Shown: in pieces, positions 1 through 11,984 of the stretch
How the letters are laid out: each line of letters begins with the position of its first letter
Position numbering within the stretch: position 1 is the first letter of the stretch
Source: Psococerastis gibbosa
Lineage: Eukaryota > Arthropoda > Insecta > Psocodea > Psocidae
DNA length: 64,000 nt
Direction of reading: 5' to 3'
Assembly: GCA_963971405.1 (NCBI GenBank)
Contig: OZ020489.1
Span: 11,036,001-11,100,000 of the forward strand
Notes under the pieces: generated by a model
What the model was told of the DNA's origin: nothing
Database searches by the model: none
Seen by the model: only the letters and a program-made list of their open reading frames with translations
Position numbers and translations under genes: made by a program

Positions 1-147
1 ACTTAACTTATCTATTATAAATTAAGTTATAATATGGTAGAGACTTATTAATGATGTCTGCTACCACGTCATGCACTTGCATTATGGAAAACGAGGCCGG
101 TGGTATAGCCGCCATAGTGAAGCAAGTTAGTCGGTGGAATAGCCGCC
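1..147. mobile_element. Harbinger-type palindromic MITE, right part, cut by window edge
   Basis: The right half of a palindromic MITE ends at about 113 in a GGTATAGCCGCC terminus. A second short terminus, GGTGGAATAGCCGCC, ends at 147. The inside carries the AT-rich core and the 17-mer TGTCTGCTACCACGTCA that recur at 43269-43474 and 54192-54457. The left end lies outside the window. Confidence 0.65.
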
Positions 148-634
148 TATGACGACTCCTAGCAGGCTATGGACAGTGAAATAAGACATTCTATTCCTAT
201 TCTGTCGAGAATGGCGGCTGCTGTTGACTTTTTTATCTATTGCCACTTCGGAAATCGGTAGCAGTGGAAATAGCAGCCACCAAATATGCCCTTCTTAAAT
301 TCTAATAGCCTACCCAGAACCCAGCCTAATTATACATCTAAATTTTGTGTTAATTTTAAATCAGATTGTTTAGCTAAAGTAGCTAGGGTAGACAGTCAAT
401 AATATAATATTATAGGCCTATGAATCATTTCGTTAAATTGGCGTTAAGCATAGCTGACGAGCAGTTTGCTGACCAAAAAATCTCACTAGTGCATTATTTA
501 TTGACTTAATGACTTTGACTGTAATTTAAGCGCTATAGTTGTACAGATTTTACGTCTGTTGATGGTGCAAACAAAATAGTCCAGAAATTTAATTTGGTGT
601 CCTCTCCGGAACTTTTATTTTCAGTCATAATCAC
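148..634. other. No gene seen
   Basis: AT-rich unique-looking sequence. A weak MITE-like pair (GGCGGCTG near 214 and TGGAAATAGCAGCCACC near 265) is the only structure noticed. Confidence 0.4.
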
Positions 635-1662
635 AGGACATGTAGAGCAGTGGTACAGACTCCAACTGTCACCCGAAAGGTTGCTGTTCGTGTCTCACAC
701 TTGCCAAATTTTTTGCTTCGGAGGGCTGGTAAAGCAGGCGGTTCCTGGGTCTTCCTAGTTGAGTGTAAGAGAGGGCTTTGTAGCCCTAACTACGCTAGGT
801 TGGCTTAGAACATTGGCGTAAATTCCTAAAATTTCTGGGGGGGGGGGCCTTAGGACCCCAAGACCTTGAAACCTTCAAATCGATAAATTGGCCCAAATTA
901 TTGAGGTTTTACTCTCGTTATACCCTGGAGAAAGGGGAGCCCCGGAGAAAAAAATTGATGAATAGGATCAAATTAAGGAGGTTTTACGCATTTTGCAAAG
1001 AGTACCGCTGAGATTATACAGACGAATAAACCTACCACTGAGGGGGGCCCGGGGGTCAGCCCCGAAGAAAATTTTTTAAAAAATAGGTCTGAAAATATTG
1101 GGGTTTTAAGCATTTCGAGTAATATATTTTTTGTGAAAGTACATGGTCAATATGTTGATTTTTTTCATGATGTCTTTCAAGTGAAATAAGCATGCCAAGA
1201 ATTAATTTCCCTTTCGTTTTTGTGGATACTATGCCTTTCGCCTCCAAAACGTCTTTGTCACCAGAAATCCTGGGGGGGGGGGCAGGACCCCCCTAATTAC
1301 GCCAATGTTTGCAAGAGGTACAATTGAGTTATTATAACGACGAATAAACCTATACCATCGAGGGGGGCCCGGGGGAGAAAAATTTGGAAAAAATAGCTCT
1401 GAAGTATTGGGGTTTTAAGCATTTTGAATAATAAAATTTTTGTGAAAGTATTTGGTCAATATGTTGATTTTTTTCATGTAAAATAAGCATCCTAAGAATT
1501 AGTTTCCCTTTCATTATTGTGGATACTGTGCCTTTAGCCTCCAAAACGTCTTTGTCACCAAAAATCCTGGGGGGGGGGGGCTAAGCCCCCCCCAGGACCC
1601 CCTGTTTACGCTAATACTTAGAAATAGAACAAAAAAGTCAATTTTTATTTATTTTATTAATC
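635..1662 (+). repeat. tRNA-derived SINE (family A), split by a hAT-type insertion
   Basis: The head looks like a tRNA gene: AGCAGTGGTACAGACTCC serves as A box, and a weaker B-box region follows. The body has the family words AAAGCAGGCGGT and GTAAGAGAGGGCTTT...CCCTAACTACGCTAGG. The SINE stops at 810 and its tail (AATAGAACAAAAAA, then TTTATTTATT) resumes at about 1617 after an inserted element. Other copies lie at 8218-8400, 21408-21500, 27458-27575 and, reversed, 44945-45090. Confidence 0.65.
811..1616. mobile_element. hAT-type non-autonomous element nested in a SINE tail
   Basis: Ends CATTGGCG and CGCTAATA are imperfect terminal inverted repeats. The flanking CTTAGAA (804-810 and 1617-1623) is a target duplication, since removing the element restores the SINE tail. 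The inside holds two tandem copies of a roughly 290-bp unit (about 1020-1310 and 1330-1600) with G-runs. No transposase is visible. Assignment to hAT rests on end sequence and similarity to the better copies at 8802 and 10353. Confidence 0.6.
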
Positions 1663-1924
1663 ACGCACCTAAACGTATTTGTCAGATAATCGTTAATTAA
1701 TTATAAGTCAAACAAAACCATATAGACAAGAAATAGGCACAGAATTTTTACATTTGGCAATGATTCTGGTACGGTACGGTCGCACCTGAAACTTTTTTTT
1801 TCTGAACTAAAAGATCACAGGTACCCCACCGTGAAAAAAAATAATTTTAAGGTACTATATTGATTTACATAGTACCTAGGTACATAGGACTATCACAGGG
1901 GCGTCATTTATCCATAATATCTTC

Positions 1925-2455
1925 ATAAGATTTTTTTTCAACACTAAGGTTTGCTTGGGTAAGCAACCTGTTCAGTTTTGTTACTCTATTTAACTTAACA
2001 CCTAAAACATACCTGAAGTTCGACAGCGTCAATGCGGAAAAATGTTTTTTTTTTTTTTTTTATATATATTTTGGCACCCAGAACCAAACTATCAAGGTGT
2101 AAGTGACCTAGGGCCTATTGGGTTTTGTTTAAATTAATAACTTGTACTACAATAGGTATGTGAATTGAAAAGCCGTTTTTGAGGAGAAAAAAAATTATCT
2201 ACTTTTTGGGGTAAACCTCTTAAAATTGGCAAAAAAAAAAATAACTCAAGATATGAGTTTTGTGAACCTAAATACCTAATTTCATCAAAATTCACCGAGA
2301 AGTTTGCCAACATCGACGAATATGTGCAGACTGACATTTCGTAATTTCCTGGGACTTCAAAACGTGTAAATTCCTTAAAATCTCGAAATTGAACATTTCA
2401 ACCATCACTAGGCTTTCCTTGTACTTTTAACGTACAAATAGAAAGGAAATTTATG
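1925..2455 (-). repeat. CAGA-core dispersed repeat, degraded copy
   Basis: The copy shares, in order and in reverse orientation, the landmark words of the full copy at 34165-35008. These are the CTGTTCAGTTTTGTTACTC segment, the ACCAAACTATCAAGG segment, the AAATTTCATCAAAATTCACCGAG segment and the AACGTGTAAATTCC segment. The CAGA microsatellite itself is eroded. Confidence 0.6.
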
Positions 2456-2750
2456 CTAACTCATAGGAAAGCAAGACGCTGCATGCCTATAATTATATTT
2501 TAATTAGCCAATGACACATAGGCCTACATAGTCAATACATAGCTCCTTGATTTGCCAACTGTTTTAACTGCAAAACTTAAATTATTTTCTATTACATTTA
2601 TTACTTCCAATTGTATCTGCAAGCCTGTAAAAAATTTGAATATTCTTGGCTGAAGTGCAGGAGATACATAGATTAAAACCACCGGAAAAAACTTAGAAAC
2701 ACTCTCCCGAAAAATTAGAATTAGCAGTTACAACTGTACTGTATAGTATG

Positions 2751-3783
2751 CAGGGTGTTCCAGACCACCCGGACACCCCCTATATCTCGGTTATTATATG
2801 AGGAATGTTGTTGAAATGCAGTAAAAAGCTCAATAACAAAATCAGGGTCGAACTACCTTATGGTGGAATCAAATGTTTTCTCGGGGTCCAAAAGGGGGGT
2901 TTCAGGGGGTCACAGAATATGTCTCGGAATTTTCAAATACAAAGGTCGCACATCAAATGGAAGCCCATTAGAAGGGCTTCCATTTGAAAATTCCGACACA
3001 CCAATTTGTGACCCCCCTGAAACCCCCCTTATTACACATTGAACGGATACCTGGACCTGGTCAAAAACTCTGTACTTAGCTTGTGCAGGCTATTTTACCC
3101 GACGAATTGCGTATTTATCTTGTGCAGTCTACACTAGCAGCCATATTGATAACTCCAGCCACGGGACGTAAAGGAGAAGGACGCCGAACACTCGAACAAG
3201 CCATTTTCGTACAGTGAAATCAAATCGAAATAGATTTAAAACTTTGGCGGCAAAATTCAAACAATACCATTGATTTATTTTTCTTGCAAAATATCTTTTT
3301 TTTTTTTCAAAAGTTATCGATTTGTTCGATAAATGAAAAAACGGGACATTATCGCGTCCCGACAACAATTTGACGGGACACGGGACAGTAAGCTAAAAAA
3401 CGGGACGAATGGTAGCCTTACCCCTTTTGGACCACAAAGAAACATTTGATTCCACCGTAAGGTAGTTTGACCTTGACTTTGTTACCGTACTTTTTACCAA
3501 TTTTCAAATTCCTCATAATAACCAATATGTAGGGGCCGGGGGTGGTCTGAAACTGAATAAATGGGCTTCATTTGATGTGCAACACGACACACCTTTGTAT
3601 TTGAAAATTCCGAGGCACCTTTTGTGACCCCCCTGAAACCCCCCTTTTGAACCCCCGAGAAAACATTTGATTCCGCCATAAGGTAGTTCGACCCCTATTT
3701 TGTTATTTCGTTTTTTACCGCATTTCAATTTTCCTCATAATAACCGAGATATAGGGGGTGTCCGGGTGGTCTGGAGCATCCTG
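2751..3783. mobile_element. Fold-back MITE with long terminal inverted repeats
   Basis: The left end begins CAGGGTGTTCCAGACCACCC and the right end is its reverse complement with few changes. Pairing continues through the CTATATCTCGGTTATTAT segment and the ATCAAATGTTTTCTCGG segment. Arms are about 200 bp and the centre (about 3040-3410) is unrelated. No transposase ORF is present; open frames inside are by-products of the repeat. The superfamily is not decided, because no clear target duplication was found. Confidence 0.65.
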
Positions 3784-4397
3784 TATATGTAGGCCTATTT
3801 AAGATAACGTAGGTACTTACATCCCTGTGTTAATATTATGGGTTATTTATATTATAATATGTATAGGATCAGAAAAATGTTTTTGAAGAAAGTGTTCAAG
3901 TCAGCATTGTAGTAACTATCATAGCTGATCTGCCTGGCTTACAGATGAAGTGGTAGCAGAAAGACTAGCGAAGCAATTTTATAACAAAAACTTATTATGT
4001 CTTGTGCGGTTGACGAAGGCACAGCATTTGTATTAATACTCCTATAACACAAAATGATGAGACATCAAGACGCGATCGTAATCATTTCGTATTGCATGAA
4101 CTGCTGACATACGCACTCACTTACTTCCCGGTAATCGAGCCAGCTCTGTTTCGTCAATCGGCAATTGCAAGAGTCACATTCTGGGATCTCTTTGACATAC
4201 GTTTAATAATAATAACAATAATAAACGTCTTATATTAACGGGGCGAGACTTAAGGCTAGAAAGTCTTATTCTACCCACCATGGCTGTATGTGAGCCCACA
4301 TTGCCAAAAAAAGTCTTTTTCTGCCTAACCCACAATTTCATTTTTTAAAATTTTTCAACCCTCATTCAGAACATGCTTTTTGCAGGCAACCCTATAT

Positions 4398-5041
4398 CAG
4401 AGGCATAGCCAAGGGGGGGGGGGGGTCAGCTGGGTCCGGATCCCCCCCAAAATTTAGCAAAATAGCAAATTTTTCCGATATTTATCTGTAAAAAATCCCC
4501 GGGGAGACCCCGATCCCCCTGTTTCCAGTTTTGTTAATAAAGTTATCGTCTGCAAAATCAAAAAATTTTTGCCGACAAACTGTTTCAGGTGTATGTTTTA
4601 AAAAACATTCCCCGGGGTAGCCCCCAGGGCCTCCTTGTTAACTTCACATGTAAAATATAAACATAACTGCTTTCAAAGTGCGTAAATTCTACTTTTAGGG
4701 CCTATTCTCCTTCAAAATAATTTCCCCGGGGGAGACCCCCTTGCAGGAGGTCTACTATTCATCGGCTGTAAAACCTAAACATTAAATATTAGAATAAGTT
4801 ACAAAACTTATACACATCAAAATGTGCGAAACTCCACAATTTCAGGCCTATTTTTTTCTTTCATAAACCTTCCTAACCTTCCTCGGGGGAGACCCCTTCG
4901 GCCTCCCGACCCATCGGGTGGGGAAATTAAGATCATGCCCCTACTGAGAAGATGCGTACGTCCATGAGAACGGCTTTCCTCTTTTTCTACTAGCTTACGA
5001 AAACAGGACCCCCCCTCCAAAAAAATGTGGCTACGCCACTG
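4398..5041. mobile_element. hAT-type non-autonomous element (644 bp)
   Basis: Termini CAGAGGCATAGCCAAGG and, read from the right, CAGTGGCGTAGCCACAT are inverted repeats. The flanks CCCTATAT (4390-4397) and CCCTAGAT (5042-5049) match at 7 of 8 bases, the duplication size expected for hAT. The inside is rich in short CCCCGGGGAGACCCC-like palindromes and has no transposase. Truncated relatives lie at 15310-15845 and about 26160-26870. Confidence 0.8.
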
Positions 5042-5691
5042 CCCTAGATCATCGTATTTGCAATAAAACAGCGCTTATTTTTATGTTTAATTTATTGATT
5101 AAACAAGTAGGTGAAGATACTGCTGTATATTCTAAGTACCTGGTAAAACCTGGCAACCCAATAGTAAGGCCGGCTAAAATATAGGCAACCCCACGTTTTC
5201 ATACTGTATAGGCCTAGTACTTATGTATGTCTAGTGTAAAATATTTCGTTAAATACATCTGTGCAAATTCAACAAAAAAAAGTAATTTTTTAGAACTTTG
5301 AATTAATGATAGCCTGACCAGGATTTTTTTCAGACAACTAATTTTTTTATAATTCTTAGGTTACTAAATTGCTTATAAAGCTATTTTCATCCATTAAACT
5401 GATCGGGGAATCGGTCGATGTTACTTCGGATCTCCCACAAAGCCCTGTGGCGGCACAGACCAGTGGTTACAGGACTCAACAAAAAGTGACATACATGTGT
5501 ATACAGGAAAATAAGCGGTATTTTCATAGAATCATACCTCAATGATCAAAAGCGACAGCAGTTTGCTCCTCCCAGTCTGTGTGAGGTCCAAATGGACTGG
5601 ACCAGGGAACACAGCAATTGGTTCACTTTCTGTTGTTGATATTGGAACGTAAGTATAAAATCATGGGCATCAACCTGCAAAGAAAAACAAA

Positions 5692-6546
5692 AGAACCGGT
5701 CCGAGTTTACTCGAACATGCTTTCCAATTTATCAAGTAGTAGCTAGAGAAAATGAGTAATTTCATGGTAAATAATTTTCCTATAGTTAAATTTCGGGCAT
5801 CTGAGGGGGGGGGGGCATTGTCCAGCTGACGTCACTGGAGGTGAGGTAAATTCTAGATAGGTCAGACCAACAAATTACCACACAGCAATAATGGCAGGGC
5901 GCGCAATGCATTTGAGCGCGAATTGTCTATCATTTTTCAAAAAATAATTTTTTGTGCAAAACTTAATAGTTTTTTGGGAAAGCAACATGTCCAGTTTCAT
6001 TACTAAATTTAACACCTAAAACATACCTGAAGGTAGAAATCATCGATAGAAAGGTTTCGCAGAAAAATTATTTTTTAGTCATTTTTCATTAAAATTTAGT
6101 TATTTTTATTTTTTTACCCCCAGAAGGAAACTATCAAGGGGCAAGCGACCCCCCGCATTTTGTCAACATTAATAACGACTACAATACATGTGAATTCATA
6201 AGAAATCGTTGGAGCCGTTTTCGAGAAATAATTTTTTTAGACGTTTTTTCGGAGTATTTTGAAAATAAAACCCCCCCAAATTGAGTTAGCCCAAAATAAA
6301 AATAAAATGGTCCCGAGGTATGATTTTTATGAACCAACATGCCGAATTTCATCAAAATCGACCGAGTAGTTTGCCCGGAAATCGACGCACAGACAGACAG
6401 AGCGACAGATAGACATATCGTAAAAACCACTTTTTTGGGTTCCTGGGACCTCAAAACGTGTAAATCCGTTGAAATCTCGGAACCGAAAATTTCGACCATC
6501 ACAAAGCTTTCCTTATAGGCTACTACGTATAAATTGGAAAGCAATA
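5692..6546 (-). repeat. CAGA-core dispersed repeat, near-full copy
   Basis: Reverse-oriented copy of the family at 34165-35008. It runs from GAACCGGTCCGAG through a G-run, the ATCATCGATAGAAAGGTTTCG segment and a short CAGACAGACAGA tract to ATAAATTGGAAAGC. Near its end it carries a 5-bp extra GGCTA (TAGGCTA at 6516-6522) that other copies lack. The 121-residue open frame inside is only the translated repeat. Confidence 0.75.
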
Positions 6547-6839
6547 ACTAACTCCGGCCCCCAAAAATTATTATTGTGACTAAGTTAAATTAGCCTACGT
6601 TTAAGACAATTCATGACACAATCAGATACCCCCCCCCCCTCTACCAAAAGAAATTTTGATCGACCCTAGAGCAATACAACATAATTTTATCACAGCCATT
6701 CATCTAAATTTTTATGCACACTACAATCACTAAAAACTATTTTTAAACTCTGAAGACGTGAGTCCAGAAAGTTTTGGCGGGGTGATCGTGACACTATCTT
6801 TCATCCCCATTGGCTGTCTGATTACCTATTCATTTCCCA

Positions 6840-6986
6840 CTCTTGTTGAGCCTTGTCCAACGCGTTCGAGTACTCTTCGCATTACTTTTCAAGTGTTAAA
6901 TTAAAAGTTAACTTCTTGTTCTAGTGATTTCTGCTTCGGTTTGTTTATTACTTGGTTGGTGCTCATCTGTTGACGTCTACTTGCTG
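6840..6986 (+). other. Possible 5' non-coding exon (weak)
   Basis: A stretch without ATG ends CTTGCT followed by a good donor, GTAAGT. It could be an upstream non-coding exon of the gene beginning at 17243, but nothing here ties the two together. No promoter motif is recognisable. RNA data would be needed. Confidence 0.2.
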
Positions 6987-8217
6987 TAAGTACCAAAAAT
7001 GACTATATATCTTTACAGCTCGTATGGCAGGAGGAAATGCGGCTGCCACACATTCGAAATAGATGTTGGCGTGATCATTGAAGAAGGACTCTCAAATAGT
7101 CCTCAGGCTCAGGCCCTAGACCCTAAATGGCTGTCTACTTTGTAAACTGTAAAACTACAATTAATGAATTTATTGCTGTTAACCGTTACATAATAGGCAG
7201 AAGAATGTTGTAGGCCTTTTTGGACCGAACATGACAAAGCAATTAAAACTATTCTGCTTAGTTATACGTGAGGGTTAATTCTAAACACGATAGTTTATCA
7301 TTTCTGTGAAGGAGTTATTGGGCCTGCCGTCTGCGTATAATGCACAGAAGTCATGTCCTGTCCTGTCCGTAAGTGAGGGACGCATAAACCACGCACCAAT
7401 GTTTAGCTTAAGGCGCGGACTCTCATTCGTCGCCATACCGCCCGTACTCTGGCCACCTATTAGATTTTCACCTGTTCAATTCTGATCTCTATGTAACTTA
7501 TTAAGTGTTTTGACTGCTCATAATGTGGATTAGTGGATTGAATATTTCTTTTTATCTTGGTGTCTCTGTAGCTTACGAAGAATATCCATATACCTTTACA
7601 TACCGTAGCTATTTTAGTATACTGTAATGCATCTAACATTCCGTATTTGTTAGCAATTTACAATCAAATTTCAATGGCCCGGTACTAGTATAATAGTTCC
7701 TTGGTAAATAATTGTCCTAGGAACATAATTACAAAGGCTTTCACGGCCTGAGTTGCTACTGAGTCTCCGAGATACAACCTTAGAAGTCTATGCAGTTCCA
7801 CTGAAGATGTTAATGGCAGATGTTGATGAAACGTTCGGAAGTAAGCTATCAGAACGACCACGACCTATCTTCCCGGATTCTAATGCTTCGTCAATTATCC
7901 TAGGGTTAAATTTCTAGTTTCCCAACCCCAAACCAAGAAATTAATCGTTAGGACGATTGTGTCTATGGTCAAGAATGGGTAGACAAATATAATACGATAC
8001 AAAACAGTATGCTACGCTATGTATTGAGGCATGAAATGTCTTATTATTTCTTCAAAACCATTTCTTTGATTGGGAAAGGAACTTGTTCGGTTTTGATAAT
8101 CTATATCAGAGTGAATACACATCGTTTGCAGCCCGAAAATTAATACTTTTTATATTTTTTTATAAGCTAAGCTAAGCATGTTATTCAAGATTTGACCCAT
8201 TAAAGTTGTAGAAAGAC
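6987..8217. other. No gene seen
   Basis: Intergenic or long 5' intron sequence. A segment at about 7765-7810 (AGTCTCCGAGATAC...TTAGAAGTC) recurs in the introns at about 21955, 22793, 23528, 28588 and 29266, so it is part of a repeated module of unknown nature. Confidence 0.4.
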
Positions 8218-8400
8218 TACTTCATGCATCATATACGGACTCCACTGGCTTTCACCCGAAAAGTGCCACGCTTCTGAGGCCATATAAAGCAGGCGGTCCC
8301 GGGCCGTTCTAGTTCAGTGTAAGAGAGGGCTTTATTGCACTAACTCCGCTAGGTTGTCTTAGTAATAGAACGAGAAAGCCCGTATTTATTTATTTATTAT
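8218..8400 (+). repeat. SINE family A copy
   Basis: Contains GGACTCCACTGGCTTTCACCCG, a tRNA-like head, then AAAGCAGGCGGT, GTAAGAGAGGGCTTTATTGC and TAGTAATAGAAC, with a TTTATTTATT tail. Confidence 0.6.
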
Positions 8401-8689
8401 AATACGGTATTTTTAATTTTCGAAATTGAAGTTTTTTTTCATAAGCATGATAATAATAATAATTTATAAGCAATAATTTTCCACGTAAAATTGATACTAT
8501 GAAAAAACTACATTTTCGAAAATTAAAAAAATACTTCGCTATTTTGATGCATGAAGTAGTCTTCTACACCTTAAATGAGCCAAAACCTTTAATAACGAGC
8601 TTAGTTAATTAAATAAAAATTAAAAAGTATTATATCTGGCTGCAAATTTCCTACGGGACGTACAATCTTAACATTTAAAGCATACAGTA

Positions 8690-10312
8690 TATAATCAGAA
8701 GTAAGAAAGCGTCGATAGAAAGGTTCTGCGGAAAAAATATTTTTTTATTAATTTTTTCTTGAAAATTGAGTTTGTTTTGGCCTCAGAACCAACCCATCAA
8801 GCAAGGCCGTGCCCAGGTTTTAATGTCGGGGGGGGGGGGGGGGGGGTCCAAACATTTTTTTACGTAATTTATTAATGAATTAATGGAAAAATTCTTAAGA
8901 CGTTACAGGTTAACGTACAAAAATTTATTTCGGGGGGGGGGGGGGTCCGGACCCCATGATCCACCATCCCCCCCCCCCCCTGGGCACGGCCATGCCATCA
9001 AGGGCAAGCGACCTATTGGGTTTTGTTGACCTTAATAACAAATAAAATACAAGTGAATTTTAAAAAAAATAAAAAAATAAAAAAAAATAATTGGAGCTGT
9101 TTATGAGAACTACTTTTTAACGGTTTTTTGGAATTAGCCCAAAATTAAAAAAAAAATATCCCGATGTACGATTTTTGAGAAAAAAGAAAAATAATTTTTG
9201 GTGCAGAACTTAATAGTTTTTGGGGAAAGCAACATGTCCAGTTTCGTTACTAAATTTAACACCTAAACCATACCTGAAGGTTGAAATCATCGATAGAAAC
9301 GTTTCGCAGAAAAAATATTTTTTAGTCATTTTTCATTAAAATTTAGTTATTTTTATTTTTTTACCCCCAGAAGCAAACTATCAAGGGGCAAGCGACCCCC
9401 CGAATTTTGTCAACATTAATAACGACTACAATATATGTGAATTTAAAAGAAATCGTTGGAGCCGTTTTCGAGAAATAATTTTTTTAGGCGTTTTTTTTTT
9501 TAGTTTTTTTAGAATAAAACCCCCCCAAATTAAGTTAGCCCCAAATAAAAAAAAATTTCCGAGGTATGATTTTTGTGAACCTACATGCCGAATTTCATCA
9601 AAATCGACCGAGTAGTTTACCGGGAAATCGACGCACAGCCAGACAGACAGAACGACCGACAGACAGAACGACAGACAGACAGACAGATTTGAGCGTAAAT
9701 TTTTTTCAAAAAAACATTTTTTGTACAAAACCAAATACTTTTCTGGGAAAGCAACCTATCCGGTTTCTATACTCAATTTAGCTCCTATAATATACCTGAA
9801 GGTAGAAATCATCGATAGAAAGGTTTCGCAGAAAATTTATTTTTTAGTATTTTTCATTAAAATTTAGTTATTTTAATTTTTTTACCCCCAGAAGCAAACT
9901 ATCAAGGGGCAAGTGACCCCCCGCATTTTATCAACATTAATAACAACTGCAATATATGTGAATTTAAAAGAAATCGTTGGAGCCGATTTTGGGAAATCAT
10001 TTTTTTAGACTTTCTTCTTTTGGAGTTTTTTTTAGAATAAAAACCCCCCAAATTGAGTTAGCCCAAAATAAAAATAAAATGGTTCCGAGGCATGATATTT
10101 TGTGAACCTACATGCCGAGTTTAATCAAAATCAACCGAGTAGTTTGCCCGGAAATCGACGCACATACAGACAGACAGAACGACAAACATTTCGTAAAAAC
10201 CACTTTTTTGGGTTCCTGGGTCCTCAAAACGTGTAAATCCGCTGAAATCTCGGAATCAAACATTTCGACCATCACAAAGCTTTCCTTATACTATGAATAA
10301 ATCGGAAAGCAA
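8690..10312 (-). repeat. Three head-to-tail CAGA-core repeat copies
   Basis: Three reverse-oriented copies abut: about 8690-9180, 9180-9690 and 9690-10312. The second stops inside its CAGA microsatellite (about 9636-9687) and the next copy begins immediately. That is what recombination or slippage at the microsatellite would leave. The first copy is interrupted by the hAT-type insertion at 8802-8994. The final copy ends in a GGAAAGCAATTAAC terminus. Confidence 0.7.
8802..8994. mobile_element. hAT-type MITE with perfect 8-bp target duplication
   Basis: Terminal inverted repeats CAAGGCCGTGCCCAGG and CATGGCCGTGCCCAGG flank two long G/C runs. CCATCAAG at 8794-8801 is repeated exactly at 8995-9002. 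Excising the element restores the host repeat (compare ATCAAGGGGCAAGCGACC in other copies), so the insertion is certain and younger than its host. Confidence 0.9.
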
Positions 10313-10352
10313 TTAACTGACGCTACAAAGAAGGAGGTTGAAGGGTTGAAGT

Positions 10353-10679
10353 CAGGGGCGTAAAGTTGGGAGGGGGGGGCACGGTCCAACAGGCCCCTCC
10401 CAGCTCCTTTGGGGGGGGGGGGCTGTGCCCCCCCCCCAGCCTCGAGCACTGTAAGACGTGGTTCATACTTCATGGCCCCTTTTGCAGCAATATGAATATA
10501 GGCATCCCTTTTTTAGCTTTGTAAAATCTACAGCTATAGGCTACTTTACAACTATTGATATGCGTAAAACCCTACTATTTTGCTCTTATATTTTCAATTT
10601 TTCCTAAAATCCTGCGTGATGACGTCATAAGGTCTACTTAGTTTTGCCCCTGCCATCATTCTAAAATTTTACGCCTCCG
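10353..10679. mobile_element. hAT-type MITE with perfect 8-bp target duplication
   Basis: The left end is CAGGGGCGTAAAGTTGGGA and the right end, reverse-complemented, is CGGAGGCGTAAAATTTTAG. GTTGAAGT at 10345-10352 is repeated exactly at 10680-10687. The inside has G-runs and no transposase. Confidence 0.88.
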
Positions 10680-10937
10680 GTTGAAGTATACTGAGCATGT
10701 TTTCATTTGGAAACAACAGGTTCAGGCCAGGATCGCCACCCTCCAGACTGGCGGCCTGACGTCGTCCTTCCTTCCCTGACTCCCCGCTGTGCAATGCTAA
10801 CTCACTATATTCGCATTGTCAGCGGTCGTCAGCAGGTTCAACACACCAGGCCCCAACGTAGGTCCAGAGGCGTACCTATAACATGGGCGTACACTTCATG
10901 CCAATATGAGTACCACATATTTTTCCTTGCCAATTTA

Positions 10938-11620
10938 TACGTAGTATAAAGAAAGCTTCGCGATGGTCAAAATTTTCGATTTCGAGATTTCAACGGATTT
11001 ACACGTTTTGTCTGTCGCTCTGGTTGTCGTTCAGTGTGTTCATCGAATTCCGGGCTTAACTACTCGGTAAATTTTGCTGAAATTTGGCATGTCGGTTTAC
11101 ATAAATCATACCTCGAGACCACTTTTTATTTTTATTTTGGGCTAGCTCAATTTTGGGCGGTTTAATTCTCAAAAAACGACTCGAACTATTTCTTTTAAAT
11201 CTACATATTGTATATTGTAGTCGTTATTAAAGTCAACAAAATGCGGTGGGTCACTAGCCCCTTGTTAGTTTGCTTCTGGGGGTAAAAAAAAGTCAATTTT
11301 CATGAAAAATGACTAAAAAGTAATATTTCTGTGGAACCTTCCTATCGATAATTTCTACCTTCGCACGTATGTTTTAGGTGTTAAATATATAAAAAAGACC
11401 GAGCAGGTTCCTTGATCCCAAAAAATATTTGATGGTTTTGTGTAAAAATTTTTTTTGTAGAAATTATGCATAGAAAATTCACGCTCCAATATATTGCGTG
11501 TTATACACTAGATAGAATGGAGTTTTAAGGATTCATAATTATATATTCAAGTATATATACATATATAGATCACCTCACCTCCGGTGACGTCAGATGGACC
11601 CCCCCCCCCCGTCTCTGCGG
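10938..11620 (+). repeat. CAGA-core dispersed repeat copy
   Basis: Forward copy from CCAATTTATACGTAG through the GATTTCAACGGATTTACACG segment, a TCTG-rich remnant and the GCGGTGGGTCACTAGCCCCTTG segment to a TCACCTCCGGTGACGTCAG segment. It lies just after a hAT-like left end (CAGAGGCGTACC at 10867). Confidence 0.65.
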
Positions 11621-11984
11621 GAGACTTTGAATGAGTGAATAACGACTTTATTGCAACAATACAATGCCGGTACGTTTTCTGAACAATAGCTGACCACCGG
11701 CCTTACAATGGTTGTTTTCAGCTCTTTCGACTTTCGAGCTAAATAGAGACTACCTTATGAATGATTAGTCAGTAGGGAGTACTTTATATTACTATTATTA
11801 TTATTATCATCATCAATGCTAGAAGCTTGCAGAGCCGGCGGTCTAGCTGCGTGTCCGGGTTATACCGTGCCACTCCCCATGTATTGATGTAGGTACCCAG
11901 GATTGATTGATTACTTGATTTTTTTTTATTAGTTTTGTTTGCTTTGCTACTAAATAGTGCAACTCATTTTCAACCTTTCAAGCT
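11621..11984. other. No gene seen
   Basis: Short unique-looking gap between repeats with an (ATT)n stretch near 11795. An open frame overlaps the following repeat only. Confidence 0.4.

Noticed and set aside
6179-6544. 121-codon minus frame rich in SVCLSVC as a protein
   Set aside because: Translation of the CAGA tract of a dispersed repeat; similar frames appear at every copy (9426, 11957, 34285, 55953).
10867-10937. Further complete hAT element starting CAGAGGCGTACC
   Set aside because: Only a left end is visible; no right terminus or target duplication found.
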